Assembly: GCF_014054725.1 (NCBI RefSeq)
Contig: NZ_CP059563.1
Span: forward strand, 186,001-250,000
DNA from: Conchiformibius steedae
GTDB lineage: Bacteria; Pseudomonadota; Gammaproteobacteria; Burkholderiales; Neisseriaceae
DNA length: 64,000 nucleotides
Direction: 5' to 3'
Made by a program: the position numbers and the translations under genes. The notes under the pieces are model-generated. The model was not told the DNA's origin. It saw nothing but the letters and a program-made list of their open reading frames with translations, and made no database searches. This document shows positions 26,883-35,475 of this stretch, one piece after another; position 1 is the stretch's first letter, and every line of letters begins with the position of its first letter.

Positions 26883-26935
26883 GCACGACAAGCTTTAATC
26901 CCATTATTCAAGGTTATCGTGCTGCTATCTTGCCC

Positions 26936-27463
26936 TTAATGCGCCTTATGCGTGGTGCTGTATACAATCTTATCCGTCCACGCCATCGTTACCGCCGATA
27001 CCAAAAAGCCCAAATGCAGCAGCAGTTGCCACTTAATTTGGCTTTCGGGCAGATTGCCTGCGTTAATAAAGGTTTGCAGCAGGTGGATAGACGAAATGCT
27101 GATAATCGCCATCGACAGTTTAACTTTTAGCACCGAAGCATTTACATGGCTAAGCCATTCGGGTTGGTCGGGGTGGTCGTCCACATGCAGGCGCGATACG
27201 AAAATTTCATAACCGCCAATCAATACCATAATCAATAAGTTGGCAATCATCACCACGTCAATCAAACTCAATACGGTCAGCATAATGGCGTTTTCGTCCA
27301 TGGTGCTTAAATTGGTCATCAAATACCACAGCGATTTGAGAAATTTATACGAATAAATGCCTTGCACCACAATCAGTCCGAGATAAATCGGCAGTTGCAG
27401 CCAACGGCTGAAAAAAATCAGTTTGCTTAATTGGGTGTGGGTGTGTTTCGCAGGCGCAGACAT
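26936..27463 (-). CDS. YqhA/UPF0114 family inner-membrane protein
   Basis: 175 residues with four hydrophobic helices: [37 protein letters not shown], a middle one in [17 protein letters not shown] and a last in [18 protein letters not shown]. The pattern of [20 protein letters not shown] between helices two and three is characteristic of UPF0114. Its function is unknown. It is a single gene and shares a terminator region with the DUF4198 gene. Confidence 0.88.
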   Translation of the reverse strand: MSAPAKHTHTQLSKLIFFSRWLQLPIYLGLIVVQGIYSYKFLKSLWYLMTNLSTMDENAIMLTVLSLIDVVMIANLLIMVLIGGYEIFVSRLHVDDHPDQPEWLSHVNASVLKVKLSMAIISISSIHLLQTFINAGNLPESQIKWQLLLHLGFLVSAVTMAWTDKIVYSTTHKAH

Positions 27464-27504
27464 TTTGGTTTTCCGTGTAACAAAAATAGGCGTTATTTTA
27501 ACGC

Positions 27505-27528
27505 AAAAGCCCGCTGGTGCGGGCTTTT
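27505..27528. terminator. Hairpin terminator after the DUF4198 gene
   Basis: AAAAGCCCGC (27505-27514) with GCGGGCTTTT (27519-27528) and a TGGT loop, 14 bases beyond the stop at 27543. Confidence 0.8.
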
Positions 27529-27542
27529 CGGCATAATGGGGT

Positions 27543-28346
27543 TTAGTGGTGGCTGTGTCCGATTTGGAAGGTAAGCGTGGTGTAGGCGGCTAATTTTTGG
27601 CAGACTTTTTGGTCGGGATAATCGGTTTTGTGTTCCACCATGGCTTTCCAAAAGCCTTGACGCAGGGGAATAATCTCTACTGTGCCGTCGTCGCCTGTGG
27701 TATCGGAAAAGGCTTGGGCTTCGGTTTTGTGGGTTTTGCTGCGGTCTCTGGTATCAAAGCCGTCAAAGGTGGCGGTAACGGTGGCTTTGGGCAGGGGTTC
27801 GCCGTTAAACAAAACTTTGACTTTAAAGCGTTCGCCCACATGGATATTGGCGGGATTGTCTAAAGGCACAATTTCCAGCACTTGTCCAACAGGACGGGTA
27901 ATCACGGTTTTACCTGCGCTTTCGTGTCCGACATTGACAATATTTTTGCCGTACATGCGGGTTTGTTCGCAGTAGGTGGCATCGGTCATTTGGGTCATGT
28001 TTTGCTGTTTCCAGCCGTCGGCGTTTTTAGACCAATAGGTGGGCTGGTATTCGGCAGTTACCAAATAGCTGCCGTCTTTAACGGGGGCGGCGCTTTGGTA
28101 TTGGTAGTTGTGTAATCCTTTGCGGACAAGGTCTTGTTTGCCTTGCTCGGTAATCAGTTGCATGGGTTTGCGGAAAATATGCAAACGGTCGTCGGCAATG
28201 CGTTCAAATTCGGGAAATTCGCCGTAGCCCAATTCGGCTTTGAGGATTTCGCCGCCGTGGGTGTGGTCGGTGGACACCCACACGCGGTGGGCATGGGCGG
28301 AAGTAAACAGGGCGCACAGCAGTGCGGCGGAAACGATGCGTTTCAT
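27543..28346 (-). CDS. DUF4198 periplasmic protein under probable Zur control
   Basis: 267 residues with a signal peptide cut after [19 protein letters not shown]. The mature protein begins [13 protein letters not shown] and ends IGHSHH, so both ends are rich in His, fitting metal binding. A middle Ig-like part ([18 protein letters not shown]) matches DUF4198, a family often found beside TonB receptors or metal transporters and thought to help metal uptake; the biochemical role is not settled. The start at 28346 is set by a REP2-like element supplying GAAGGAATATTG plus ATG. A near-perfect Zur operator lies 53 bases further upstream, so the gene is likely expressed when zinc is scarce. Confidence 0.88.
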   Translation of the reverse strand: MKRIVSAALLCALFTSAHAHRVWVSTDHTHGGEILKAELGYGEFPEFERIADDRLHIFRKPMQLITEQGKQDLVRKGLHNYQYQSAAPVKDGSYLVTAEYQPTYWSKNADGWKQQNMTQMTDATYCEQTRMYGKNIVNVGHESAGKTVITRPVGQVLEIVPLDNPANIHVGERFKVKVLFNGEPLPKATVTATFDGFDTRDRSKTHKTEAQAFSDTTGDDGTVEIIPLRQGFWKAMVEHKTDYPDQKVCQKLAAYTTLTFQIGHSHH

Positions 28347-28398
28347 CAATATTCCTTCTGGGTTTGAAGCCCCGCCGTAAACGGCGGTTAAAAAAGCT
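28344..28398 (-). repeat. REP2-like element, partial (3' half)
   Basis: On the minus strand the bases from AGCTTTTTT through CCGCCGTTTACGGCGG, GCTTCAAACC, GAAGGA to the ATG match the 3' half of the elements at 30859, 34107 and 46464. The 5' hairpin half is absent; a Zur-type palindrome takes its place. The element supplies the ribosome binding site and start codon of the DUF4198 gene. Confidence 0.7.
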
Positions 28399-28399
28399 G

Positions 28400-28430
28400 A
28401 AATGTTATGCCATAACATTTAACTTGGCAA
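28400..28430 (-). promoter_or_regulatory. Zur box overlapping a promoter
   Basis: AAATGTTATG (28400-28409), one central base, and CATAACATTT (28411-28420) form a perfect 21-bp palindrome. Its core TGTTATGCCATAACA fits the published neisserial Zur consensus TGTTATDNHATAACA at every position. On the minus strand a TTGCCA -35 (28425-28430), a 17-base spacer and a TAACAT -10 (28402-28407) overlap it, so bound Zur would block RNA polymerase. Confidence 0.75.
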
Positions 28431-28461
28431 GCCGTTTGGTCTAAATAGCTGAAAACAAGGT

Positions 28462-29456
28462 TTAATACGGCGGCAACAAACGGCGCAAGCCATGCAGCAG
28501 CACCACGAGAATCAACAGCAGATTGCGTATCAGCGTGAGCGCACCGCCAAAACGCAGGGGCGTTTGCGCTTTGCCGCTGTGCTGTACTTCGGCTGCCTGT
28601 GCTGCCAAACGCGCCAAAAATGTGGGCGACAAGACGGGTTCGCACCAATATCCGCCCACGCCGTCAAACAATGCCTGACCGTGGCGCACGCCTGCTGCGC
28701 CGCCAAACAGGGCGCACACGGTGTCGGTGTCGCCGCCTTGACGAATCAGCGCGTCCATGCCGTCTAAAGGCTGGTTACGGTATTGCCGCCACGCTGCAAA
28801 CACGGCGGGAACGGTTTGATAGACATAACCGCTGTTACCGCGTTTGGGGTCGGGACGGTAGTCGCGGATGCGCTGGCATAGTTCATCATCGTCCAAACGG
28901 CTGCACACCCATTCGCTTATCTGTTCGGCAGACTGTTCGGGCAAGCGGTATTCCGCCCATGCCAGCAACGCCAGCGCATACGCGCCCTGTATGGCTTTGG
29001 GGTCGGTGTGGGTCAGTTCGCTGCTGATGCGGCACAGTTGCGCCAACTGTTCGGGCGATTCGCACAACACGCCCAATACCGCTGTCCGCATGGCTGCGCC
29101 GTTGCCTGCCGAAAACGTCCCCGAACGGCGCACGCCGAAATACATTTTCACAATGCTTTTTAAGGTTGCCATGCCGATGCCTACGGGCAACATTGCCAGC
29201 CACAGCATCAAAGGCGGCGCAGGCTGCGGCGGAAGGCTTGGGGTTCGCCTGCCGAAGCAATATAGGCTTGAACCGTTATCACCGCGTGTTCGGTATCGTC
29301 CGACACCATGCCGCCAGCCCAAGGCAGCAGCGCGTAACGGCGCAAACGTAAAAATTTCGCGGCGCGGCGCGGCGGCAAACCTTCATACGGCAGCGCGTAG
29401 GCATCGCCTACCGCACCACCCAATAACGCACCGTATAAAGCCTGTTGCAGATTCAT
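28462..29456 (-). pseudogene. ADP-ribosylglycohydrolase (DraG-like), frameshifted
   Basis: The N-terminal part (MNLQQALYGALLGGAVGDAY and GMVSDDTEHAVITVQAY, metal ligands of the DraG fold) runs to FRRSLRRL and then stops at 29208. The rest continues in another frame from about 29230: LAMLPVGIGMATLKSIVKM, then FSAGNGAAMRTAVLGV and GGDTDTVCALFGGAAG. Joining the two gives one complete family member of about 330 residues ending in a hydrophobic tail. One base seems to be missing near 29213-29225. AAGGGATAAAAGA precedes the ATG. Such enzymes remove ADP-ribose from proteins or small molecules. It is either a recent pseudogene, a sequencing error or a phase-variable gene. Confidence 0.8.
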
Positions 29457-29591
29457 TCTTTTATCCCTTAATTATCCAAAAATTTAGTGATTTATCTTAA
29501 CACATCTCAAAACTTTCCCCACCTAATTCTGCGCTAATTTTGCGCCTGTATCATGCCGCTTATCCCATCAATCACTATTTGGAATGAAACC

Positions 29592-30116
29592 ATGAACACC
29601 ACACAAAAAATCCTGACCGCCGCTTTCACCACCCTTGCCTTGGCAACAGGCGGTTTGGCTTATGCCGATTACTCCCCCGCCAAACACGCCGCTTTGCAAC
29701 ACGCACCCGTTTCCGCCGCGCAAGCCGTGAAAACCGCAGCCGATAAAATCGGTGGTCGCGCCATTAAAGTGGATTTTGAACACAAATTAAACCGCAGCTA
29801 TTACGATGTAGATGTGGTACGCGGCAACGACACCCACGAAGTGCGCGTAGATGCCAAAAGCGGACAGGTTGTCCGCAGCAAAATGGACCACGATGACGAC
29901 GATGCCATGTTGCCCGAAGTAAAAGTATCTTTGCAACAAGCGATTACCGCTGCCGTACAAAAAACAGGCGGTAAAGCCAAAGATGCCGAATTAAAAGCCA
30001 AATACGGTAACGCACATTATCGGGTAGATACGCTGGCAAACGGTCAGGAACATCAAACCGTGATTGATGCCAACAGCGGCGCGGTACTGTCTTCACATAT
30101 TGATTTGGACGACTAA
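29592..30116 (+). CDS. Secreted protein with two PepSY domains
   Basis: 174 residues. A signal peptide (MNTTQKILTAAFTTLALATGG, cut near LAYA) is followed by two PepSY-type units: ISAAQAVKTAADKIGG-like then YDVDVVRGNDTHEVRVDA; and VSLQQAITAAVQKTGGKAKD then YRVDTLANGQEHQTVIDA. PepSY domains are thought to bind or inhibit peptidases or sense ligands in the periplasm. A DDDD run lies between the two. The two-component genes start 77 bases downstream, beyond a terminator, a pairing seen for PmrA/QseB-type systems. Confidence 0.85.
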   Translation: MNTTQKILTAAFTTLALATGGLAYADYSPAKHAALQHAPVSAAQAVKTAADKIGGRAIKVDFEHKLNRSYYDVDVVRGNDTHEVRVDAKSGQVVRSKMDHDDDDAMLPEVKVSLQQAITAAVQKTGGKAKDAELKAKYGNAHYRVDTLANGQEHQTVIDANSGAVLSSHIDLDD

Positions 30117-30132
30117 AACCCAAACAGCTCTT

Positions 30133-30157
30133 ACCGCACGGCTTACCGTGCGGTTTT
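30133..30157 (+). terminator. Terminator of the PepSY gene
   Basis: ACCGCACGG (30133-30141) pairs with CCGTGCGGT (30146-30154) and is followed by TTTTCG, 16 bases after the stop. Some read-through into the regulator gene is possible as the T run is short. Confidence 0.75.
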
Positions 30158-30193
30158 CGTTTACAATGCCCTTTTTCCCTGCCGATTTTCGCC

Positions 30194-30886
30194 ATGCGTA
30201 TTTTACTTGCCGAAGACGACCGCATGATTGCCGAAGCCCTGTGCGCCCACCTGCGCGACAGCCATTACACCGTTGATTGGGTGAATAACGGCAACACCGC
30301 CGCTACTGCGCTTTCCGCTCAAAGCTATGATTTGCTGCTGCTGGATTTGGGTTTACCCGGACAAGACGGTTTAAACGTGCTGCAATACCTGCGCCGTCAG
30401 CAAAACCTTACCCCCGTGCTGATTCTCACCGCCCGCGACGATATTGACAGCCGCATTGCAGGCTTGGACGGCGGCGCAGACGACTACATCGTCAAGCCCT
30501 TTGATATGGACGAACTCAAAGCCCGCATCCGCGCCGTTTTGCGCCGCCACAACGGACAAGCCGCGCTCAAGCCCAGTAACGGCATCATCACCCTTCACCC
30601 CGACACCTGCCAAGCCGAAATTGTCGGACACGCGCAGATGATAGGTTTAAGCAAACGCGAATTTGCCCTGCTCAATGCCCTGCTCGCCCGCCCCGGTACG
30701 ATACATTCCCGTGCCGATTTGGAAGACAAAGTGTATGGCTGGGGCGAAGAAGTGGAAAGCAACGCCATTGACTTTCTCATTCACGGCTTGCGGAAGAAAA
30801 TCGGTAAAGATTTGATTAAAAACGTGCGTGGCGTGGGCTGGCTGGTAAATAAAACATCATGTTTCAACACACAGGGCAACACATAA
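30194..30886 (+). CDS. OmpR-family response regulator (QseB/PmrA-like)
   Basis: 230 residues. The receiver domain carries the acidic pair in LLAEDDRMIAEAL, the phosphorylated Asp51 in LLLLDLGLPGQDGL, a Thr in ILTARDD and Lys in DDYIVKPFDMDEL. A winged-helix DNA-binding domain begins around residue 125 (LSKREFALLNALLARPG, then NVRGVGWLV). It should be phosphorylated by the kinase encoded next. The final ten residues (TSCFNTQGNT) and the stop codon come from the REP2-like element, so the tail was changed by its insertion. Confidence 0.93.
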   Translation: MRILLAEDDRMIAEALCAHLRDSHYTVDWVNNGNTAATALSAQSYDLLLLDLGLPGQDGLNVLQYLRRQQNLTPVLILTARDDIDSRIAGLDGGADDYIVKPFDMDELKARIRAVLRRHNGQAALKPSNGIITLHPDTCQAEIVGHAQMIGLSKREFALLNALLARPGTIHSRADLEDKVYGWGEEVESNAIDFLIHGLRKKIGKDLIKNVRGVGWLVNKTSCFNTQGNT

Positions 30887-30986
30887 AGCACAGCCCTATG
30901 TGTTGCCCTGATTCGGACGGAGTGACGCCCCGCCTGAATAAAAGCCGTAAACGGCAGAGTTTCAAACCGAAAAGGATTTTTTGATG
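30859..30986 (+). repeat. REP2-like element before the sensor kinase
   Basis: 128 bases from ATGTTTCAACAC to the kinase ATG. It opens with a perfect 14-base stem, CAGGGCAACACATA with TATGTGTTGCCCTG, then GATTCGGACGG, a small dyad around GCCGTAAACGGC, TTTCAAACCGAAAAGGA and the start codon. The same order occurs at 34107 and 46464. Neisseria REP2 repeats are described as elements of this size that end in a ribosome binding site and ATG; I rely on memory for that match. Confidence 0.75.
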
Positions 30987-32324
30987 AATTCCATCCGTTT
31001 GCGTTTAACGCTGGCGTTTATTTTGGTCTGCACGCTCACAGGTTTGGCGGGCGGCGGCATTGCCTTTTTAGACACCTACCGCGAAACCCACAAGCTGCAA
31101 GATGATTTGTTGCGGCAGATTTCCGCCTATATTGCCCCTGCCTATCCGTCTGCTCCGCGCCAAAACAGCGACAACGATGCCCGCATTGCCGTGTATGTGT
31201 TAAACGGCAAAGACAACAGCCCCGTTCATCTGCCTGCCCATGCCCCGCACGGCTTTTACACCTTCAGCAAAGACGACGGACAATTTACCCCCCACGAAGG
31301 CAGCAGCGGTCTCAAACTGTTTGACGACCTGAAACACACGGGCGATTTGTACCGCGCCTATGTGCGCCCCACCGCGCACGGGCATATTGTGGTGATGCAG
31401 GAAAACGAATACCGCGAAGAACTCGCCGAACGCGCCGCATGGACAGGTTTTCTGCCCCTGCTGGTGTTGCTGCCCGTGCTGTCGCTGCTGACTTTTGTGA
31501 TTGTGCGGCGCACCATGCGCCCGATTGTGCATTTGGCGGAAAAAGTCGGACAGCGTTCCCCGCAAGACCTTACGCCTTTGTCCACACAGGGCATTCCCCG
31601 CGAAGCCAAACAATTTGTATTAGCCATCAACGGGCTGTTGGCGCAAACCGACCGTTTTGTCCAACAGCAGAAACGCTTTATCGCCGATGCCGCCCACGAA
31701 TTACGCAGCCCCATGACCGCACTGTCGCTGCAAGCCGAGCGTTTAAACCAGCAAGAACTGCCCGAAGCTGCCCGCCGTCAAAGCGAAATGCTGATTACAG
31801 GCATCCGCCGCAGCCGCGATTTGCTGGAACAACTGCTGTCGTTGGCACGGATTCAAAACCCCGCCGCCACCCCGCGCAGCCGTGTGGATATTCACGCCGT
31901 ATTCGGGCGCGTGATTGAAGACCTGTTTCCGCTTGCCGAGCAAAAACAGCACGATTTGGGCGTGGTGTCCGACCGCTCCGCCCACATTCACGCCAACGAA
32001 ACCGATATTTACCTTTTGGTCAAAACCCTAACCGACAACGCCGTACGCTACACCCCCGCAGGCAGCCGCATAGATTTAAGCGTACACGCCCACCCCGACC
32101 ACCTGCTGATTTGTGTGGAAGACAACGGCAAAGGCATTCCCCCCGCCGAACACCAGCGCGTGTTTGACCCTTTTTACCGCATTTTGGGTTCGGACGAACA
32201 AGGTTCTGGCTTGGGTTTGGCAATTGCTCGCAGCATTGCCGACAACTACGGCGGCAGCATCACCCTTGCAGACAGCACCCATTTTGACAGCGGTTTGCTG
32301 GTGTCAGTGCGTTTGCCTATTTAA
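30984..32324 (+). CDS. Sensor histidine kinase
   Basis: 446 residues. Membrane helix one is at about 7-28 (LTLAFILVCTLTGLAGGGIA), a periplasmic sensor of about 120 residues follows, helix two is at about 154-175 (FLPLLVLLPVLSLLTFVIV) and a HAMP linker comes next. The phospho-acceptor is His238 in FIADAAHELRSPMTAL. The ATPase part has TLTDNAVRYTPAGSRI (N box), VEDNGKGIPP (G1) and GSGLGLAIARSIADNYGG (G2). It pairs with the upstream regulator. The start is set by AAGGA in the REP2-like element, seven bases before the ATG. Its last eight bases overlap the convergent hydrolase gene. Confidence 0.93.
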   Translation: MNSIRLRLTLAFILVCTLTGLAGGGIAFLDTYRETHKLQDDLLRQISAYIAPAYPSAPRQNSDNDARIAVYVLNGKDNSPVHLPAHAPHGFYTFSKDDGQFTPHEGSSGLKLFDDLKHTGDLYRAYVRPTAHGHIVVMQENEYREELAERAAWTGFLPLLVLLPVLSLLTFVIVRRTMRPIVHLAEKVGQRSPQDLTPLSTQGIPREAKQFVLAINGLLAQTDRFVQQQKRFIADAAHELRSPMTALSLQAERLNQQELPEAARRQSEMLITGIRRSRDLLEQLLSLARIQNPAATPRSRVDIHAVFGRVIEDLFPLAEQKQHDLGVVSDRSAHIHANETDIYLLVKTLTDNAVRYTPAGSRIDLSVHAHPDHLLICVEDNGKGIPPAEHQRVFDPFYRILGSDEQGSGLGLAIARSIADNYGGSITLADSTHFDSGLLVSVRLPI

Positions 32325-32943
32325 CGCGGTGATAGGCTTCCGTATTCCACTTTCCATAACGCAAAAAATACCCCGTTTGCGCCGCCACTTCCGCATCCAG
32401 CAGCAAACCCGTATGACTACATGGCACTTGCAAAGGCAAACTGCCCGCCAATGCCGTTTCCGCCAACGCCACCATACCGTCATTCGGTGCAGCCAACGCT
32501 CCCAATAATCTTCCCACGCCCACGCCTTTCGTTCCCGCCACATTGCCCCAAGCCGCAGGCACAGTTTCAGGCAAACGCCCATCCAAACCCCAATCCCACG
32601 CCTTTCCCACCAACACGGGACAATAACGGCGCACCGCCGCAGCCGTGGCACTGCCACCGTGCGGCGTACCCAGCGTAACCACCCTGCCCTGTATCAAATC
32701 GGGCGCAATCGCCGCCAAATGCCGCAACACCAATCCCCCCAAGCTGTGCGCCACAAAATGACACGGCGCCAGCCCATGACTGCGGACACGTTCCGCCAAC
32801 GCCCGCGCGTGTTCCCTAGGCATGGCACGGGTAGTCGCATAACGGAAATACACAGGCTCAAAACCCTGCTGTTCCAAACGGCTACCCAACACCCGCATCA
32901 CCCAATCATTCATCAACAAACCGTGCAACAACACCACTTTCAT
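32317..32943 (-). CDS. Alpha/beta hydrolase (lipase/esterase-like)
   Basis: 208 residues. It begins with the oxyanion-hole motif [12 protein letters not shown]; the nucleophile elbow is [14 protein letters not shown] (serine near residue 95); [11 protein letters not shown] follows, typical of triacylglycerol-lipase-like family members; the catalytic His is likely in CSHTGLLLD, with Asp in NDGMVAL. There is no signal peptide, so it is cytoplasmic. The substrate is unknown. Its ATG overlaps the rnhB stop by four bases (ATGA), so the two are probably translated together. Confidence 0.85.
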   Translation of the reverse strand: MKVVLLHGLLMNDWVMRVLGSRLEQQGFEPVYFRYATTRAMPREHARALAERVRSHGLAPCHFVAHSLGGLVLRHLAAIAPDLIQGRVVTLGTPHGGSATAAAVRRYCPVLVGKAWDWGLDGRLPETVPAAWGNVAGTKGVGVGRLLGALAAPNDGMVALAETALAGSLPLQVPCSHTGLLLDAEVAAQTGYFLRYGKWNTEAYHRVK

Positions 32944-33539
32944 TCATTTTCCCCCGCCAAACACGCCCGCACAGGCGCAAAACTGCGCCGATGTTCGGGC
33001 AACGCCCCAAATTCATACAACGCCGCCAAATGCGCCTTCGTACCATAGCCCTTATGCCGTTCAAAACCATATTGCGGAAAACGTTTTGCCAAAGCATACA
33101 TTTCCGCATCACGCGCCGTTTTCGCCAAAATAGAAGCCGCTGCAATCTGCGCCAGTTTCCCATCGCCTTTTACCACCGCTTCCGCCGCACAAGGCAAATC
33201 AGACGGCACACGGTTACCGTCTACCCACACCTTGTCAGGCACAACCAACAAACCGCACACCGCACGGCGCATCGCCAACATCGTTGCCTGCAAAATATTC
33301 AACTCATCAATTTCCGCCGCCGAAGCCGATGCCACACACCAACGCGCTTCCGCCCGAATCCGTAATGCCAACGCATCACGCCGTTTTTCGCTCAAGGTTT
33401 TAGAATCCGCCAAACCCACACAATCAAAACCCACAGGCAACACCACTGCCGCCGCAAACACCGAACCCGCCAAACACCCCCGTCCCGCCTCGTCCACGCC
33501 CGCATCTGCTGCCGCCGCCATTTCCAATACCGCTGCCAT
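32940..33539 (-). CDS. rnhB: Ribonuclease HII
   Basis: 199 residues. The active-site motif [20 protein letters not shown] holds the first Asp and Glu, with [14 protein letters not shown] next and later [22 protein letters not shown] carrying further catalytic Asp. It cuts RNA in RNA/DNA hybrids, including single ribonucleotides in DNA. Start taken at 33539 with AAGGATGTGCG before it; an upstream ATG at 33587 lacks a site. In many Neisseriaceae it sits near lpxB; here lpxB is 4 kb away. Confidence 0.95.
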   Translation of the reverse strand: MAAVLEMAAAADAGVDEAGRGCLAGSVFAAAVVLPVGFDCVGLADSKTLSEKRRDALALRIRAEARWCVASASAAEIDELNILQATMLAMRRAVCGLLVVPDKVWVDGNRVPSDLPCAAEAVVKGDGKLAQIAAASILAKTARDAEMYALAKRFPQYGFERHKGYGTKAHLAALYEFGALPEHRRSFAPVRACLAGENE

Positions 33540-33597
33540 CGCACATCCTTTATGCAAAAATGCCGCGATTGTAGCGCAAAGCCCCATTCATAGAAAC

Positions 33598-33935
33598 TTA
33601 TCCACAGCCCACGCGCAAAATGGTAAAAAGCTATCCACAGAAATTGTGGATAACTTGCCCCCAAATGCCATTTTTTACCCGTTTTTTCAATTACCTTGCT
33701 TAATTGCTTAAAAAATAGGCAGGTGTTATACAGCTTTTTGCCGTATGGTAAAAAGTTATCCACAGAAATTGTGGATAACTCACCCACAAACCCCATTTTT
33801 TAGCCAAACTTTCAATTGCTTTGCTTAATTGCTTAAAAAATAGGCAATATTAGTTTTGCCTGATTGCAAAGTTTGCGTTTTTGTCCCAATCAGGCACAAA
33901 CACAAGCAAAACCCTTATTTCCAGCCTGTGGATAA
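33598..33935. other. Cluster of six DnaA boxes (origin-like region)
   Basis: TTATCCACA is at 33598-33606 and 33756-33764; its complement TGTGGATAA is at 33645-33653, 33770-33778 and 33927-33935; a one-mismatch box CTATCCACA is at 33631-33639. All five others match the strict consensus. Boxes at 33631/33645 and 33756/33770 form two inverted pairs spaced the same way on a 125-base repeat. The surroundings (33540-34106) are AT-rich and hold no gene. This could be oriC, a secondary DnaA-titrating site, or an origin relic; no dnaA is present in the window. Confidence 0.6.
33621..33846. repeat. Two tandem copies of a 125-bp unit
   Basis: The word TGGTAAAAAG is at 33621 and 33746, and each copy runs on to CTTGCTTAATTGCTT or its variant and AAAAAATAGGCA. 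The copies differ at scattered positions; both keep the paired DnaA boxes at their left end and the AT-rich right end. Confidence 0.85.
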
Positions 33936-34106
33936 CTCTGTTAAGCCCATTATTTTTCAGCAAAACCATACCAACAAACAAATAGCAAAAATACTACACC
34001 CGCGCCCCATACCCCACAAAATATTTGACAAAACTTTCCCCAATCCAAGCGAAACCGCATTTGCCGCTATAATGGCACATCTGCATTCCCTTCCCCTTTC
34101 CCCATA

Positions 34107-34248
34107 ATGTTTCAACACACAGGGCAACACATAAAGCACAGCCCCATGTATTGCCCTGATTCGGAAGATGTTGTTACGCCCTACCCGAACAAAAGCGCAT
34201 TTTACCGCCGTAAACGACAGGGCTTCAAACCAAAAAGGAAACTTGATG
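34107..34248 (+). repeat. REP2-like element before dprA
   Basis: 142 bases with the same order as the copy at 30859: ATGTTTCAACAC, stem CAGGGCAACACATA with CATGTATTGCCCTG, GATTCGGA, a variable middle, CCGCCGTAAACG, GCTTCAAACC, AAAAGGAAACTTG and the dprA ATG. It supplies the ribosome binding site and start codon of dprA. Confidence 0.75.
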
Positions 34249-35409
34249 AACGAATCGGAACGCCATGCTTGGCTTCAGTTGGCACTTACGCCCCATATCG
34301 GCGCGGAAAGTTTTTTGCGCCTGCTCAAACATTACGGTTCGGCAGCAGCGGCTTTGGCTGCGCCTGCGGCGCAGGTGGCGCAAATCGCCCGTTATGGCAA
34401 ACGCGCCGCCGCCGCTTGGCACACCCGCGCCGATGAAGCACGCGCCGCCGCCGATGACGCTTTACAGTGGGAACAACAAGCAGCTTGCCGTTTGCTGCTG
34501 CTGGGCGATGCCGATTATCCGCCGCTGTTGGGCGAAGGCATGACCCCGCCGCCTTTGTTGTTTTTGCGCGGCAATGCCGATTTATTGGGACGGGCAGCGG
34601 TAGCGATAGTCGGCAGCCGTCATTGCACGCCACAGGCTGCACGGATTGCACGGGATTTCGCTCAAGCATTAAGCGAACAAGGGATTACCGTAATTTCAGG
34701 CATGGCTTCGGGCATTGATGCAGCGGCGCATCAGGGCGCGTTGCAAGGCAGCGGCAGCACGATTGCCGTGTGGGGAACAGGCATTGACCGCGTCTATCCC
34801 CCCGCACACCGCAATTTGGCGCACCAAATCGCCGAGCAAGGTTTGATTGTTTCAGAATTTCCTTTGGGAACAAAACCTTTAGCAGGGAATTTTCCGCGCC
34901 GCAACCGCATTATCGCTGCATTGGGCGTAGCCACCTTGGTGGTGGAAGCTGCTTTAGAAAGCGGTTCATTGATTACCGCACGTTTGGCGGCAGAAATGGG
35001 ACGAGACGTAATGGCGGTTCCGGGTTCAATTGACAACCCGCACAGCAAAGGTTGCCACAAGCTGATTAAAGACGGCGCAAAATTAGTGGAAAATCTTGAT
35101 GATATTTTGCAAGAATGCACAGCACTCGGCGGAAAAGCGCTGCCGCGCCCCATTCAAGCAATCTGCCAACTGCCACGCCAGCAGAAAGAAACCTTGACCC
35201 TTATCCCCACGCCCACCGAGTCTCACACAGACACACCCGACCCCCAACATCCTTGGCTTGCCGCCGTAGGTTACGACCCTTTCCACCCCGACACCCTAGC
35301 CGAACAATTGCGCCTACCCGCCGCCGATATTCATGCACAATTATTGGAATGGGAATTAGAAGGTCTATTGGCAGCGCTCTCTGGTGGACGTTATCAACGC
35401 ATCCGCTAA
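34246..35409 (+). CDS. dprA: DNA-processing protein DprA
   Basis: 387 residues. An N-terminal helical domain (LALTPHIGAESFLRLLKHYG) is followed by the Rossmann-like core: GSRHCTPQAARIARDFAQAL, ISGMASGIDAAAHQGAL, VWGTGIDRVYPPAH, and FPLGTKPLAGNFPRRNRIIA. A C-terminal winged-helix part (PDTLAEQLRLPAADIHAQLL) finishes it. DprA protects incoming single strands and loads RecA during natural transformation. The start at 34246 sits seven bases after AAGGAA in the REP2-like element; earlier in-frame codons would run into the repeat. Confidence 0.96.
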   Translation: MNESERHAWLQLALTPHIGAESFLRLLKHYGSAAAALAAPAAQVAQIARYGKRAAAAWHTRADEARAAADDALQWEQQAACRLLLLGDADYPPLLGEGMTPPPLLFLRGNADLLGRAAVAIVGSRHCTPQAARIARDFAQALSEQGITVISGMASGIDAAAHQGALQGSGSTIAVWGTGIDRVYPPAHRNLAHQIAEQGLIVSEFPLGTKPLAGNFPRRNRIIAALGVATLVVEAALESGSLITARLAAEMGRDVMAVPGSIDNPHSKGCHKLIKDGAKLVENLDDILQECTALGGKALPRPIQAICQLPRQQKETLTLIPTPTESHTDTPDPQHPWLAAVGYDPFHPDTLAEQLRLPAADIHAQLLEWELEGLLAALSGGRYQRIR

Positions 35410-35430
35410 TCGCCACCATACAGCAACGGC

Positions 35431-35467
35431 GTAGCTTGGGGAAAAGCCAATCCCTTACCCAAGCTAC
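35431..35467. terminator. Hairpin between dprA and the Imm11-like gene
   Basis: GTAGCTTGGG (35431-35440) pairs perfectly with CCCAAGCTAC (35458-35467). It lies between two converging genes but has no clear T run on either strand. Confidence 0.45.
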
Positions 35468-35475
35468 TGATTCAA

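Noticed and set aside
26882..26923. Terminator after the unknown lipoprotein (AGCACGA with TCGTGCT)
   Set aside because: The loop is nearly 30 bases long and no T run follows; too weak.
33598..33935. Firm call of oriC
   Set aside because: The DnaA boxes are convincing, but no dnaA, dnaN, gidA or parA lies nearby and the rRNA operon would be head-on to a fork starting here; kept as an origin-like cluster.
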